Shown here piece after piece: positions 25,501-37,500 of a stretch of 42,571 nucleotides of DNA (the stretch's first letter is position 1; every line of letters begins with the position of its first letter). The stretch is from Acanthaster planci. Lineage: Eukaryota; Echinodermata; Asteroidea; Valvatida; Acanthasteridae. The notes below the pieces were generated by a model. The model was not told where the DNA came from. It searched no databases and was given only the letters and a program-made list of their open reading frames with translations. A program made the translations under genes and the position numbers. The DNA lies in assembly GCF_001949145.1 (NCBI RefSeq), contig NW_019091499.1, positions 64,001 through 106,571 of the forward strand, written 5' to 3'.

Positions 25501-28500
25501 TCAGCTGGTAGATACAAGGAGCTTGCTGCTAGTCCATATTGCTATTTCTCCTTTCCCTTAAGAGACTTGTGAGAACTAGTAGTACTCAGCTTTGACATCC
25601 TTAGAGACCTGTGACTCCAACCTCATCTCATCTGGTCGAAGTGTCCATCAGTCCTTGCCTTCTTCACTCTCATCTCACCCTGCAGTGTTCTTAGTATCAA
25701 TTGGACAGTACTACATGTAGCTCTGCCTTTTTCTGTTGATCGTCTGGGGAAGGGATTTCCCCATGAAGAAAAACTTCAGTCTGTGAGTTATGTTGGTTGG
25801 AGCCTGTGTCATACTTTTGCCTGATAATGGTAATCAATTAACATGCCACATACCGGTAGACCTGATGCGTTAGCAGCTGTGGAACTACAGTGCTTTAAGA
25901 TGCACAGAATACCAGTGGATAAACAGCGAGATTAAAACGTGCACTTTATGTCAGCTGGAGCTCATTAAAATAAGAGAAATACTTTCTGATATTACTTATG
26001 AGAAAATGAGCATGTCGTGATATTTCAAAATTGAAACGTACAAGTAGTGTTTGCAGTTTGTTGTGATGCGTGTCACCTCAGGTACATGTATACCAGATTT
26101 ATACATTTTCTTGAGTGAATTCAACTGGACATCATCACATCGCATTTAGAGTAATATTTTCAGCTTGAGCCATTGGATGAATTAATCAGACGTGATGGGA
26201 GATAAAAAAGGGGAGCAAAAGAGAGACACTTTCCTCTCATTTGACAAGGACATCTCCTTGATTGTCAAGTGTCTACTGAAGGGGCATCCTTTGCCTAAGA
26301 AACAGGATCAGTTTGGACGTAGTGATCGGGATAGTATTGACTCAGGAGTTGGCAGTTTACCAGATGAAGATTCCTTCAGACCTGGTAAGTACCGGTACAT
26401 ACTAGTACTTGGACTTTCATGTAGGAGTGATGTCTTGTGATTTTGGAACTTTTGCAACGTTACAAAGTTCCTGAACTCTTGTCGTTGTCATCAGTTTTAC
26501 ATGCAATTTTAAAATGTTCCATTTTGTACAAATTTCTGGTATTTAAACAGCCATATTTAGGAACTTTTTAATAGGAAGTGCCGTAAGAACTTTAAACAGT
26601 AATTTTAAAAAAAGGAAAAAAAATGCAAAAGCCGGTATTAACTTTGGGCCTCGCCGTACTAAAAGCGGGGTGCATACATGTACAATATGAAAGTAACGAC
26701 TTGCTCACATGCCGGTCTGTTACCCACCTAGGACTCTAGTGTGTGCATACTTGTACACAATGTATGTACATGTATGTGTGTGAAAGTGCACATTTGCTTT
26801 TCTACTTTCTCGTTACTGAAAATCTTCTGGAAACTTCATTTCGGTTCTTGAATTTGCTTGTAGAAATTAACAAGTGCAGAAATTGGTATTGTGCCTTTAA
26901 AAAATTAAAGTCTGATCTCAACAAACAGGGGGACAAGAGGATGGTGGTGTTCTGGGTTTAATCCCTCTTAAAACATTTTAACAATTTTTTTAATCAAATG
27001 TTTTGTTTGTCTGCATTTAAAGACAGTCAGACACAATGGACCACAGTGTATTCTCATACTACTGGTAGTAGTTCTCTGCATCCATCAATCTTATTACTCA
27101 ATCAATGGCATCCCATCCCTTGCACATTGATATTATGATTAATGGAAATTATATATTGAAACTTGCTCACCACACCAATGATGAAAGCAGATTGGAATGG
27201 AAAGATTAATCTTGAGAAAGCCTTCCATGCATGACAGGTCTTGGAATTAAAACAAACATGAAATGTCTTTGAGACCACACATTATACATGTACATCATCA
27301 CTGTGTGGTTTGGTATCGCAGATTGGAATTGCCTCGAGTCATGCATTGCGTATAATGAACCTGTATCACAGACTGTCTAGGATTGTACATGTACATGTAC
27401 GGTATGTGAGCTGCAAATACATGTAGTACACATGTACATGTACTGGCAGATGTACATGTACATGAGCTGCAAATACATGTAGTACACATGTACATGTACT
27501 GGCAGATGTACATGTACGTCTTGAGTGCACAGTTTAGCATCACAGATTCCTTGATCATTATCCACCCTGAGTTGACGTACACCCTCACCGGCGAAAGAAA
27601 GACAGCCTGGTACAAAGTTTTCCAACGGGGTTCTTGCATGTGCTCAGTGTGCACATGCAGACCATATCCGTACATTCCTGAATAAATTTGTTGCACGTAC
27701 TCAGCACACTCTGCGTCAAATGTGCATAAACTTGTGCGTCTATGCATTGAGTTAATACCAAAGGACTGTCAATTTCACTTAAAAGCACTCCCTCTTTTGT
27801 TCCCGCTCCAAGCAGATAGTGTGGTCTGGTATTACATGTAAGTGCAACATCTAAATTATTATCAGTGTGCCATTGTCTGCTGGACTGTGCTGTATAAAGA
27901 CACACTGCAGCCTCCCACGACCTGTCACATCCACTTGGAAGATCAGAGATGGAAAACAAGTATCACCACAGGATCTGGTCCGCTGATTAAACTAATTTGA
28001 TACATGTCATACTCACATACTGAATACATACGGGAGTACAGTTTGTATGAACAGCTGAGATCAACATCAGAACTTTACATGTAAAATGTACAAACAGTTT
28101 CGAGTTCATCTACATGTAATTCAACTATGAAATCTTTATTTAAAAAAGAGTCAGTGACATACACTCTACACGTACTCAGTGACCTCAGTGACCAAGTGCT
28201 CATGTTAAAACTTGAATGGTTGCATTTAAATTAATCACATCTTTAAAAGAATAGGCCATGCATGTACGTCTGTGCGTGTATACAAACCGGTACATGTATG
28301 TGTACATGTGCACTGAGAGTATGAGCACATACATGTATTGTACCAAATGTCATTTGCTTGCAGAAATAACACAATTTGAAAATTGTATGTATGCATGTAT
28401 ATTGTATTGAAGTCAAGTTTCACTTATTGCTGCAGCGTGTTGGGCTACCCAGGGGTGCATTTATCAAGTATGTACGTGTAGATACATTTCTGCATTTCAT

Positions 28501-31500
28501 TCTATTCATGACTTTGACAAAATCACTTTCAGGGCCCAAGGAGTTTAAAATTGAATTAACTTGCCTCAGCAGTCCAACCAGGAGGGACTGCCAGGAAAGT
28601 GGGATATCAAGGTTGTAAACGTGACCAAATTAGGACAAATTTATCTGGTTCAGGTAAAGGAGTGTGTCGGCTTTCATTTTTAGTTCAAAGCAGTGAAAAT
28701 GTTCATTGTACATTCATTTAGATTTTTGCTATGCAAAATTTGCCTCAAAGAAGTAAAAGTAAAATGACATTGATACATACATGTACATGTGCATGTACGG
28801 TACATGTACGAAGGTTACTGCCAGCTTTCAAGATGATTATTTGGTGTGAATAAAGATAAGCTGCATAAGAAAAGTAAGTAAAACCAAACTACCAAACTCT
28901 TGTACTACAGGAACATGAAGCTAAGTTTGAGAGATACATGTACATGTAGATGTTTTCAGAAAGTACATGCTGTATACGTTTCTTTTTGAGGACTAGTACT
29001 GTACCTGTAGGTACTGGTATTTTTCAAATACTTCTTTTCTGAAGTTTAAAAGTCTCAAAAGTGTTCTACCGTAATACTGAATTCATTAACTGTCCATTTT
29101 CAATATTTTTCTTAAGTGTTCACATACCGTACATGTGCATGTACCGGTACGGTATGTACATGTAAGCAGATGAGTATGGGGTAGTCTGGTAGTAAGAACG
29201 GACTGGTACCACATACTCAACTACTGTACATGTACAACTCTGAGAAATAGTTTTGCGTTCATTCTATTTTTTTGCCACTTAAGCCGCTTTAGAGCAAAAT
29301 ACATGTACATGTAGTATACATTGAGTGCATGTAGCCATACTGTATGTGGCATGAATCAGTACTAGTAAATGTACATGTATGCCTTTTAGAGAGAGTTCTG
29401 ATTATGAGAATTGTTGACATTAAATCTTGATGTACTGGGTACATGTACATGTTTGCAGTTATCACTGTCAACTTAGGTTTTTTAAAGTTGTGTTTGACTT
29501 TCATACCAAGTATTATTCTGCTGAAAAGACGCAAATTTTTTCTATGAATTAGTGTCACATATACATATACATTGTACTCTACCATCTGCCTGTTAAGCCA
29601 TCTCGGTGCTTGTGGTTTTGGCTCTGACAATCGTGAAAGCAAGTGATTCATCTGCCAAATTAACAACTTCTTTGTTTAAATACATTACATCCGCTTTTTA
29701 AATGTGAAACAATGAGTGCATACCGTGTAGTTACTCATTGTTAAGCAGACGTGGTGTCACATAAATACTGTTAGTGAAGAACATGTGTTATTGTCCATGT
29801 AGATGAAGTTCCTAACCTCATCAGGATATACGCCCTCACATGGCTTTATGTCACCTGGTCCTGTCATTTCAGGATAATGAAATTGAAGCCAGTCTACTTG
29901 TACTGCACCTTTTGGTATGATAATAGATCTGTTGGCAACAATTCTGTGTGTCCACATGTGTCTTGGTGAATGCCTGTAAACTACATGTACATGTATAATA
30001 AGGGAATAAATACTGTACATGTATGTGTTTGGCCGGTCTTAAATGTGTTTAAGACTGGCTCAGGCTAATGGACACAATATATGAAACCGCTGTCCATTCT
30101 CCTTGTGCAAATTGTCCAAAAGAATCTCCATATACATGTACATGTATGTGGACTTGGCGCTCATGTTCTGTTTGCTGTGTAGCACGCAGACTCTTGACCA
30201 ATAGAGATGGAGTACATTGTCACGTATCCAGGTGCCAGATCATATATTTACGCAGTGGGCATTATCACATCTTGGTGGGCATTATCAAATGTTAACACAT
30301 ATGGTCAGTATTGGTCATATTTAAAGTAATTTAATCAGGTTCAAAGTGAGAATCCAACAGAGGTCCAGTCATTAGGCTTGTGAAGCCAGCTACCAGTCTT
30401 TGTACTGTATACGTGTACATGTACATGTACATGTAGGAGGAAGGGGTTAAGGTCTTACATACATACAAAACAGGTACATGTACCGGGCAAAGATGTGGAT
30501 GTACACATTCGTTTCTGGTGCTTAAAATTAAAAAATTTGGCCCGCCCTTTAGTGCTAAATTCCATCATCAGTCCTCACCAGTAGTAGGTTGATGTGCATA
30601 TCATAACTGAACAATAAGTATGACTCATGGAGGTCTTGTGGTACTGGTAGAAGGGAGACTTGATTCTTTACGGTCAGTGATTTCTTGGAATATTGAATTA
30701 AAATGAGAACCAAATGAAGCTTTCCTGATTTGGATGATTGCCAATTCGTGAGATTTGATTTTACAGCAAAAATCATTGCGCTGAAATTCGGTGAGAAATA
30801 ATCCTCTTTTAATCAGTGGTTTTTTGAGAAATGACTTTCACTGATAAATGATATTGAGCTTTCACTNNNNNNNNNNNNNNNNNNNNNNNNNNNNNNNNNN
30901 NNNNNNNNNNNNNNNNNNNNNNNNNNNNNNNNNNNNNNNNNNNNNNNNNNNNNNNNNNNNNNNNNNNNNNNNNNNNNNNNNNNNNNNNNNNNNNNNNNNN
31001 NNNNNNNNNNNNNNNNNNNNNNNNNNNNNNNNNNNNNNNNNNNNNNNNNNNNNNNNNNNNNNNNNNNNNNNNNNNNNNNNNNNNNNNNNNNNNNNNNNNN
31101 NNNNNNNNNNNNNNNNNNNNNNNNNNNNNNNNNNNNNNNNNNNNNNNNNNNNNNNNNNNNNNNNNNNNNNNNNNNNNNNNNNNNNNNNNNNNNNNNNNNN
31201 NNNNNNNNNNNNNNNNNNNNNNNNNNNNNNNNNNNNNNNNNNNNNNNNNNNNNNNNNNNNNNNNNNNNNNNNNNNNNNNNNNNNNNNNNNNNNNNNNNNN
31301 NNNNNNNNNNNNNNNNNNNNNNNNNNNNNNNNNNNNNNNNNNNNNNNNNNNNNNNNNNNNNNNNNNNNNNNNNNNNNNNNNNNNNNNNNNNNNNNNNNNN
31401 NNNNNNNNNNNNNNNNNNNNNNNNNNNNNNNNNNNNNNNNNNNNNNNNNNNNNNNNNNNNNNNNNNNNNNNNNNNNNNNNNNNNNNNNNNNNNNNNNNNN

Positions 31501-34500
31501 NNNNNNNAGGGTAATTTTCACAAGTACATGTACTTTATACTTTATATACATGTACATACTGGCATATGCCATGTACACACTGGATAACTGACCGGTCAGT
31601 ATTGTGCTGTACGTACATGTACAGTGTTCATGTGTAAGACATTTAAAGATTCCATTGTCTTTTTCACTGCCTACTCCTTTGCAAAATTTCTCAGTCAAGG
31701 TTGTGTTGCCCTCTCTCTATTAAACGTATTGTGATCCAGTTCTTTAATTGAAAAAAAAAAAAACCTGAAGGCTTTTCATTCATTCCAGTCCATAAGCCAA
31801 TCAGAGCTCCTTAACACGAAACCATGCATCGTTTCAGCCTTGGGGATGAAGGCTTTTTTTCCTCAGTCAGATGAACAAACATGCTTTGTCGTTCTTTAAT
31901 TTCCAACTGGATTGAAGCTCTCTTTGGAATGATGTGGCATAATGTTTGTGTTTTGCAGTCATTTTGAATGGACGTTGTAGGGAAGTTAAGTCACTATCAT
32001 ATTGTAAAATCTTGCCTGGATGTTGGTATTGGATGTTTTGTCTTCTGTTTGTTGGATTTCCAAAATGCCATATCGTGGAAGTAGAATTCCTCTTCTGCAG
32101 CAGTGTGCGTGTAAGTAGCAGTGCATTTACTCTACATTATGGCAGTATTGTACTGGTGGTTGAGACCATGACAAGTATGGTAACAGTGTGCATAATGAAT
32201 GAAAAAGGAATACTTTTGCTGCAGTGCATTTGAATAGCTTGTGACTGTAATTCAGACTGGATGTCTTTTGATGGTCTTGTGGAGGTGTTAAGTGGTCTTG
32301 ACTACAACATTACAGTATGGTTCAGTAGTGTTGGGTTTAAATATACATGTACCAGTATTTGTAAAGTACATGTACAGTACATGCGTGTGATGTTGTTTTT
32401 GCTTGATACTGGTACATTTGTGTACTTCAAAAGTGCACACATTGAACGATACATTGTAAACACTCAGTGGCAGACAATCTCATGGAGCTGTACTTGGCAT
32501 GCCCTCAGCATTGTTTCTTTACAATTGTTGGACTATTTCTCCTCAAGCCTTTCATTGGTATTGAGCAGGGTTAAAAATGTCATGATACATAGAAATAATA
32601 GATTCACCGTAGGAACACAAAAAGAAAAGAATGTTTCCACTACTGCAGCAAAATACTACTGGTATGATGTTTCATTAGTACAGTAACAACCCAGGTGCAA
32701 CATACTTGCTTACATTAGAGCCATCAACAGACCTTGCTTTTGGATTAAAGAAATTGCCTGGAACTGTCATTTACATGTATTTAGCAGAGAGTGGTGGAAC
32801 ATGACAAGGATTTGTACACTGTACTTCGTACATGTAGCTTGAATTTCCAAGGTTGCCAAAGATAAATACCTTCAGATCTTAATGCATTTTTAGCCATCAA
32901 GATAATTTATTTTATTTTCAAAGTCCACAAATTTTGACCCCACCTCCCCAGCAAGTGAGTGTGTCCCATAGCTATTAATAGACAAGAACGCCAGCTTCAG
33001 ATTTTGGAAACAAAATGGCTGCTCATCATCCGTACAGTAGAAAGTGTGGCGGTTGTATACCAATTGTCCATGTGCACTGATGCATACATGTACATCTGTC
33101 AGCTTGTTTCCAACAATGCTGACGCTCATGTCGCAATTCTCTCTATACAATGCTCTGTGTCCTGTACCAATCATCACAAGTACCGGTATTTCCAAATTTG
33201 ACTGAGTAATTAGAAATTTGTTATACAAAAAATACAAATAACATGTACTAAGCCAAATGTATGCAAGCATGATGAATGTTTACAATTCTACAAGAACCAT
33301 TTTCCCGCCAATGTTATAATAATTACAGAATCAAAACATACAGTACATTGTACATTGGATTAAGAGCAGTGGTGGGTGCATAATGGAGTGAGCAAAGTGA
33401 GCAATTTTGATTTCATGTAGAGGGAAATCTATGTACGGTAATTTTAAGCCGTCAGATATATACATGTATATGAAAATTTTCATCTTGCACTGCAATTATT
33501 TTGAAGGCTCTTACAGGCCCCCAGAAGCCTCAGGCTGAGGCTGGTTGATCTAGTTGGAGTCATTTCCAGAGCTTACCGGCTAATTTAGCTTCGATGTTAT
33601 TTTTAGGGAGCTGTGGCCTAATTTTTTTCTTTGCCCTTGAGCAAACTTCCTGGCCTGCTCAAAATATATCAGGGTACCTCTAAGCTTTAAAGAGGCATTT
33701 TACTGGAACTAGTATTCTTTTTGGCTCATTTAATTTGTCTGAGGAGTATTTGAAGAGCAATTTTTGCCAAGTTGATTCTCCTTTCCACTTTTGATATTGT
33801 GAAGTGACAAATGTATGGTACATGTAGCATGAATGCATATGCCCATGCATTGTACATGTACGTGTACATTGCACATGTATTAACACACTGTACTTCCTTT
33901 TTTAGTTCCTTGGTATGGAGGTTATTTTTCTCCCCATTCTCCTGCCATCTTGATAATTCTTATCTGTACATTTTGGAGACCCAGTTTCACACTGTGTCTG
34001 TTAACCTAAAGAGGATAGGATTTGACTTAATTGAATCTTCCTTCAATGATAATGAATGAATAAACATTCCTATTTGGAAATTAACACACCTCCCCCTTTG
34101 TTGTAGTAGTCTTTTGGTTTGTTTGCCTGTTTAAATGTTCCAATATTAGGGCAAATTTTGACCCAGTGTGGGCTTTCTTTTTTGCAAATTTTATTTACAC
34201 AGATAGTATAGTTTACTATGTTGATGGGCCAATTAAATTTGGCTGTACTGTAGCTGGGTGGAACATCCACATAGGATGAGTCAGATTTGCAGTCTTGTAA
34301 TGAGGTTTTCCTGTTATTGAAGAAAGTAGTCAAGTGGCACTCTCATACACGGACATGTATGTAGCAGCATATTAAGACAGAGTGTCAAAATCAACAAAGT
34401 TGTCTGAGTAGTGAGTTGGGGAACATCTTGCCAAGGGAACATTCATGTGGATATATCTACATTTGTAAGAATAGAAATGAAGCGATTTGCGTTCTTGCGT

Positions 34501-37500
34501 AGCTCATTCAAGCCTTCTGGTGAGTGTGTACACGTACACGGTATGCTCAAAGGAATACACTGGTAGGATTAACTCCATGTTGGTGTTATGCATACATGTA
34601 TGCTGATGTTTGGCATCGGTTACTTCTTCGGAGAAGTACATGGAGAACTGTACAGCACTCCAGGTGACACAATGCCATGGGAGATGTACGCGTACTAGTA
34701 CATACGTGTATGTTCAGCGTACATGCCCTGGCCAGCCCCACATTGAAGGGACAGTTGCTTTTGTTAGGAAATGTGGAATGAAAGTTGCATACAGTTCTGT
34801 ATTCATGAACGGTTTCAATTTGTACGGGTACAGTTGATGAGATTTCTAAGATTATTGTACAGAGTTCAATCTTCATTTCTTTGGTTTTCTTTATTCTTGT
34901 AGCTCCAAAGCCATCATCTGGAGGAGATGAACCGGATAGCAAAATTGTAAGTAAATAGAAACACATGATGTTGTGGCAGAACATGTACAGGTGTAAGGGC
35001 ATACATGTATATGCCTACACTAATCCAGAATGCCAGACAAATGTACATATGTACATGTAAGACTTTATGTGAGCACATGAATGATGCACTAAAATTCACC
35101 GTGGATACTTTGGTTGAATGCACATCACTTTGACATCACTAAAATCTATAGCCTTCATTGCACTGCAAATAGAAAACCATATTACAGTTTTTCTTGTACA
35201 ACGTGCAGGCACTCTGTCTGTTATGAGGGAGAGTTTGTACTCTGTACATGAAAGATTTGCAGCATTAGATCAAAATACATGTGGAATCTGTTTAGAAGTC
35301 AGCATTGTCAGAGCTTGGTTCTTAATACCATAGATCTGCCACATAAGTGCAACCTATTGGTTAACCCACCAATTAGTTTGCTGCATGAAAATAAAACGTG
35401 GATAATAAGTTAATCCATTAAAAATTTGTCATGAAATGCAAGAAGGCAACTTCAGTAGTCCTGCACTTGGTTACTGTATGTGAACAGAGCATTTTCTTTC
35501 ACTATTATTTCACCCTGTAAATGTTTGTGTAATGAACTGCTGTTAACATTTTATGTAACAAAGATGAAGAAAGTTCTGTTATCTGTCCAGATGGGAATGA
35601 ACATCTCTCTATGACAATCCTGTTTTCATGTTGTATGCATTCTAACTTATCAATAACACTCTTTCTAGTCTTTCTGGAACACCAAAATGAAAAGTGCAGT
35701 TGCTAAAACTTCAGCTGTCAGTAGTTTTACTGAGGTGAGCTCTGTGTACCAACACTAACACCTATACCGTACATCATCGTACATGTAGATATGCACCTCT
35801 TCATTTCAGTTGTGTAACACATGCACATATGGACCGTTTTTTTTTTTTGGATTTCATATTTTGCTGTATATCATGCATGTATATATATATGTATGGAACA
35901 TCTCAAATTCAGCTCTCTTGCTGTGGAATTTATGAGTTGATGCAGTTGTACCTACATGTACATATACATGTACATGTATGCATTGGTGTAGTGACTGAAT
36001 GTTTTCTATGCAGATTGGCTGAATAGAGACACCGGTACATGTATCACAAATAACTAGTACATGTACATGAGGGGTCAGCAATAAAACAGCCATACAAGTA
36101 CATGTACATGATGTACTGGATGCCCATTGCTGTCACATGCAGCTGAGCTATCATGCATAGTACCTTGCACACATGTACAGTTCCTTACTACTGTACATTG
36201 TACAGTATTTCTTCTGATTTGTATTTTGGAAGATGGGAAAGTTTTGGAGAATGGTAGCAGTGTGTAAGGCTAATTGGAATTCAGTCCCTCAGTTGGTTAA
36301 CTCTTTATGAGTACAGGTAAGTACATTCTTCCATTAAGCAAGAACTAAATATACAGTTTGAATTTGAGATGTTTCAATAAAGTCATTGCACACTCTTTCA
36401 CTTCTCCTACTTCACTCATATAGTGGTAGTATGTTTTCTCCTGCACTGAATGAGCTTTACATGTACCAAAACTTATTTTCTCTTTCTTATTTATGATGTT
36501 GGAATTGAAAAAAAGACATTTGACACACCTTTATTTACTTTATGTTCAACAAAGAAACCTACAGAAAAATCATACCATTGCTCTTTGAACTCACTTTCAG
36601 TCATGTCAGTGTTTCAAGTTTAAAAATCTTTATCACCTTCTCTTTGCATTATATTTTAAATTTCAGTGAAACCAGTGACCAAAAGTTTTTAATGTACCCC
36701 ATACCTGTACCCGTACTGTACATGTACGTGTGTACTGTACCGTTTTTCTAGGTCAGCTTTGCTTTTTTCCCCATGTGTCATTTGTAATGCATGCATGTGC
36801 CATATATGTCAGTAAAGCAATGAGCATCAAGTTTATACATGATGTTTTGTTAAATATTTGTTCAGCAATTGATCAATAACCATTACCATGGTCACCAGAC
36901 TTGTTCATTGGCTATTGTGTACTGCTATTCCATAAAGTTTACTTTTTGTTTTGATCAAGTCCATGTACTTTTTTGATCAAGAATGGAAAAGAATGAGTTG
37001 TTTTACCTGTACATGTATTTCTTTATTTTGTCATTCAGACATTCATTATTTATGAGGTGATTGGTCAATGTATTTTCTATTGTACATGTACATGTATTGT
37101 TCCATTCTAACATTTCTGCCGCAAGACATTTCACAAAAAGATGAAGAGAGCAGTGCAACCATGTGATAAGTTGCCCAATCATATTTTAAAAGGGAGTTTG
37201 TTTTGTTCCAAGGAGGTACTGCAACAGATCCTTCTATTGACACTTGGTATAGTTAACTCATTTCCTACAAACCCATTCCCAGACATTTGTATGCGGTGCG
37301 CAGTGTCGGTTGTTAACATGCCCAAAACAGTTTATCCAAGCATCAGTAACATATGAAAAAGAAAGAAAATGGGAAAACAAATTGATATCCTGCACAGGAG
37401 CATGTCCATGTTTATGTAAATATGCATATGAGGTGTCTTTACAAGAGGCCAAACTCTTAGACATTTGCCCATCCATGTACAGGTACATTTCTATCATGTC

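Larger units (their letters stand above)
26385..34902 (+). other. Intron (8.5 kb) with large gap and repeats
   Basis: Holds a 56-bp exact tandem duplication (27408-27519), a possible cassette exon (28533-28598), copy C of the three-member family (29998-30272), a 641-N gap (30867-31507) and scattered TACATG tracts. A missing exon inside the gap cannot be excluded, though exons 9 and 10 join in frame without one. Confidence 0.8.

Noticed and set aside
28261-28320. Regular TACATG tracts considered as a CRISPR-like array
   Set aside because: No constant repeat with unique spacers; simple hexamer repeats in an animal intron.
30848-31698. Long open frames on both strands across the gap
   Set aside because: They consist almost wholly of N and reflect the gap, not sequence.
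31957-32109. Exon-like stretch with TTTTGCAG acceptor and CGT|GTAAGT donor
   Set aside because: Open throughout, but it would leave phase 0 and break the frame into exon 10, and the hydrophobic Cys-rich peptide is unlike a CLASP linker.
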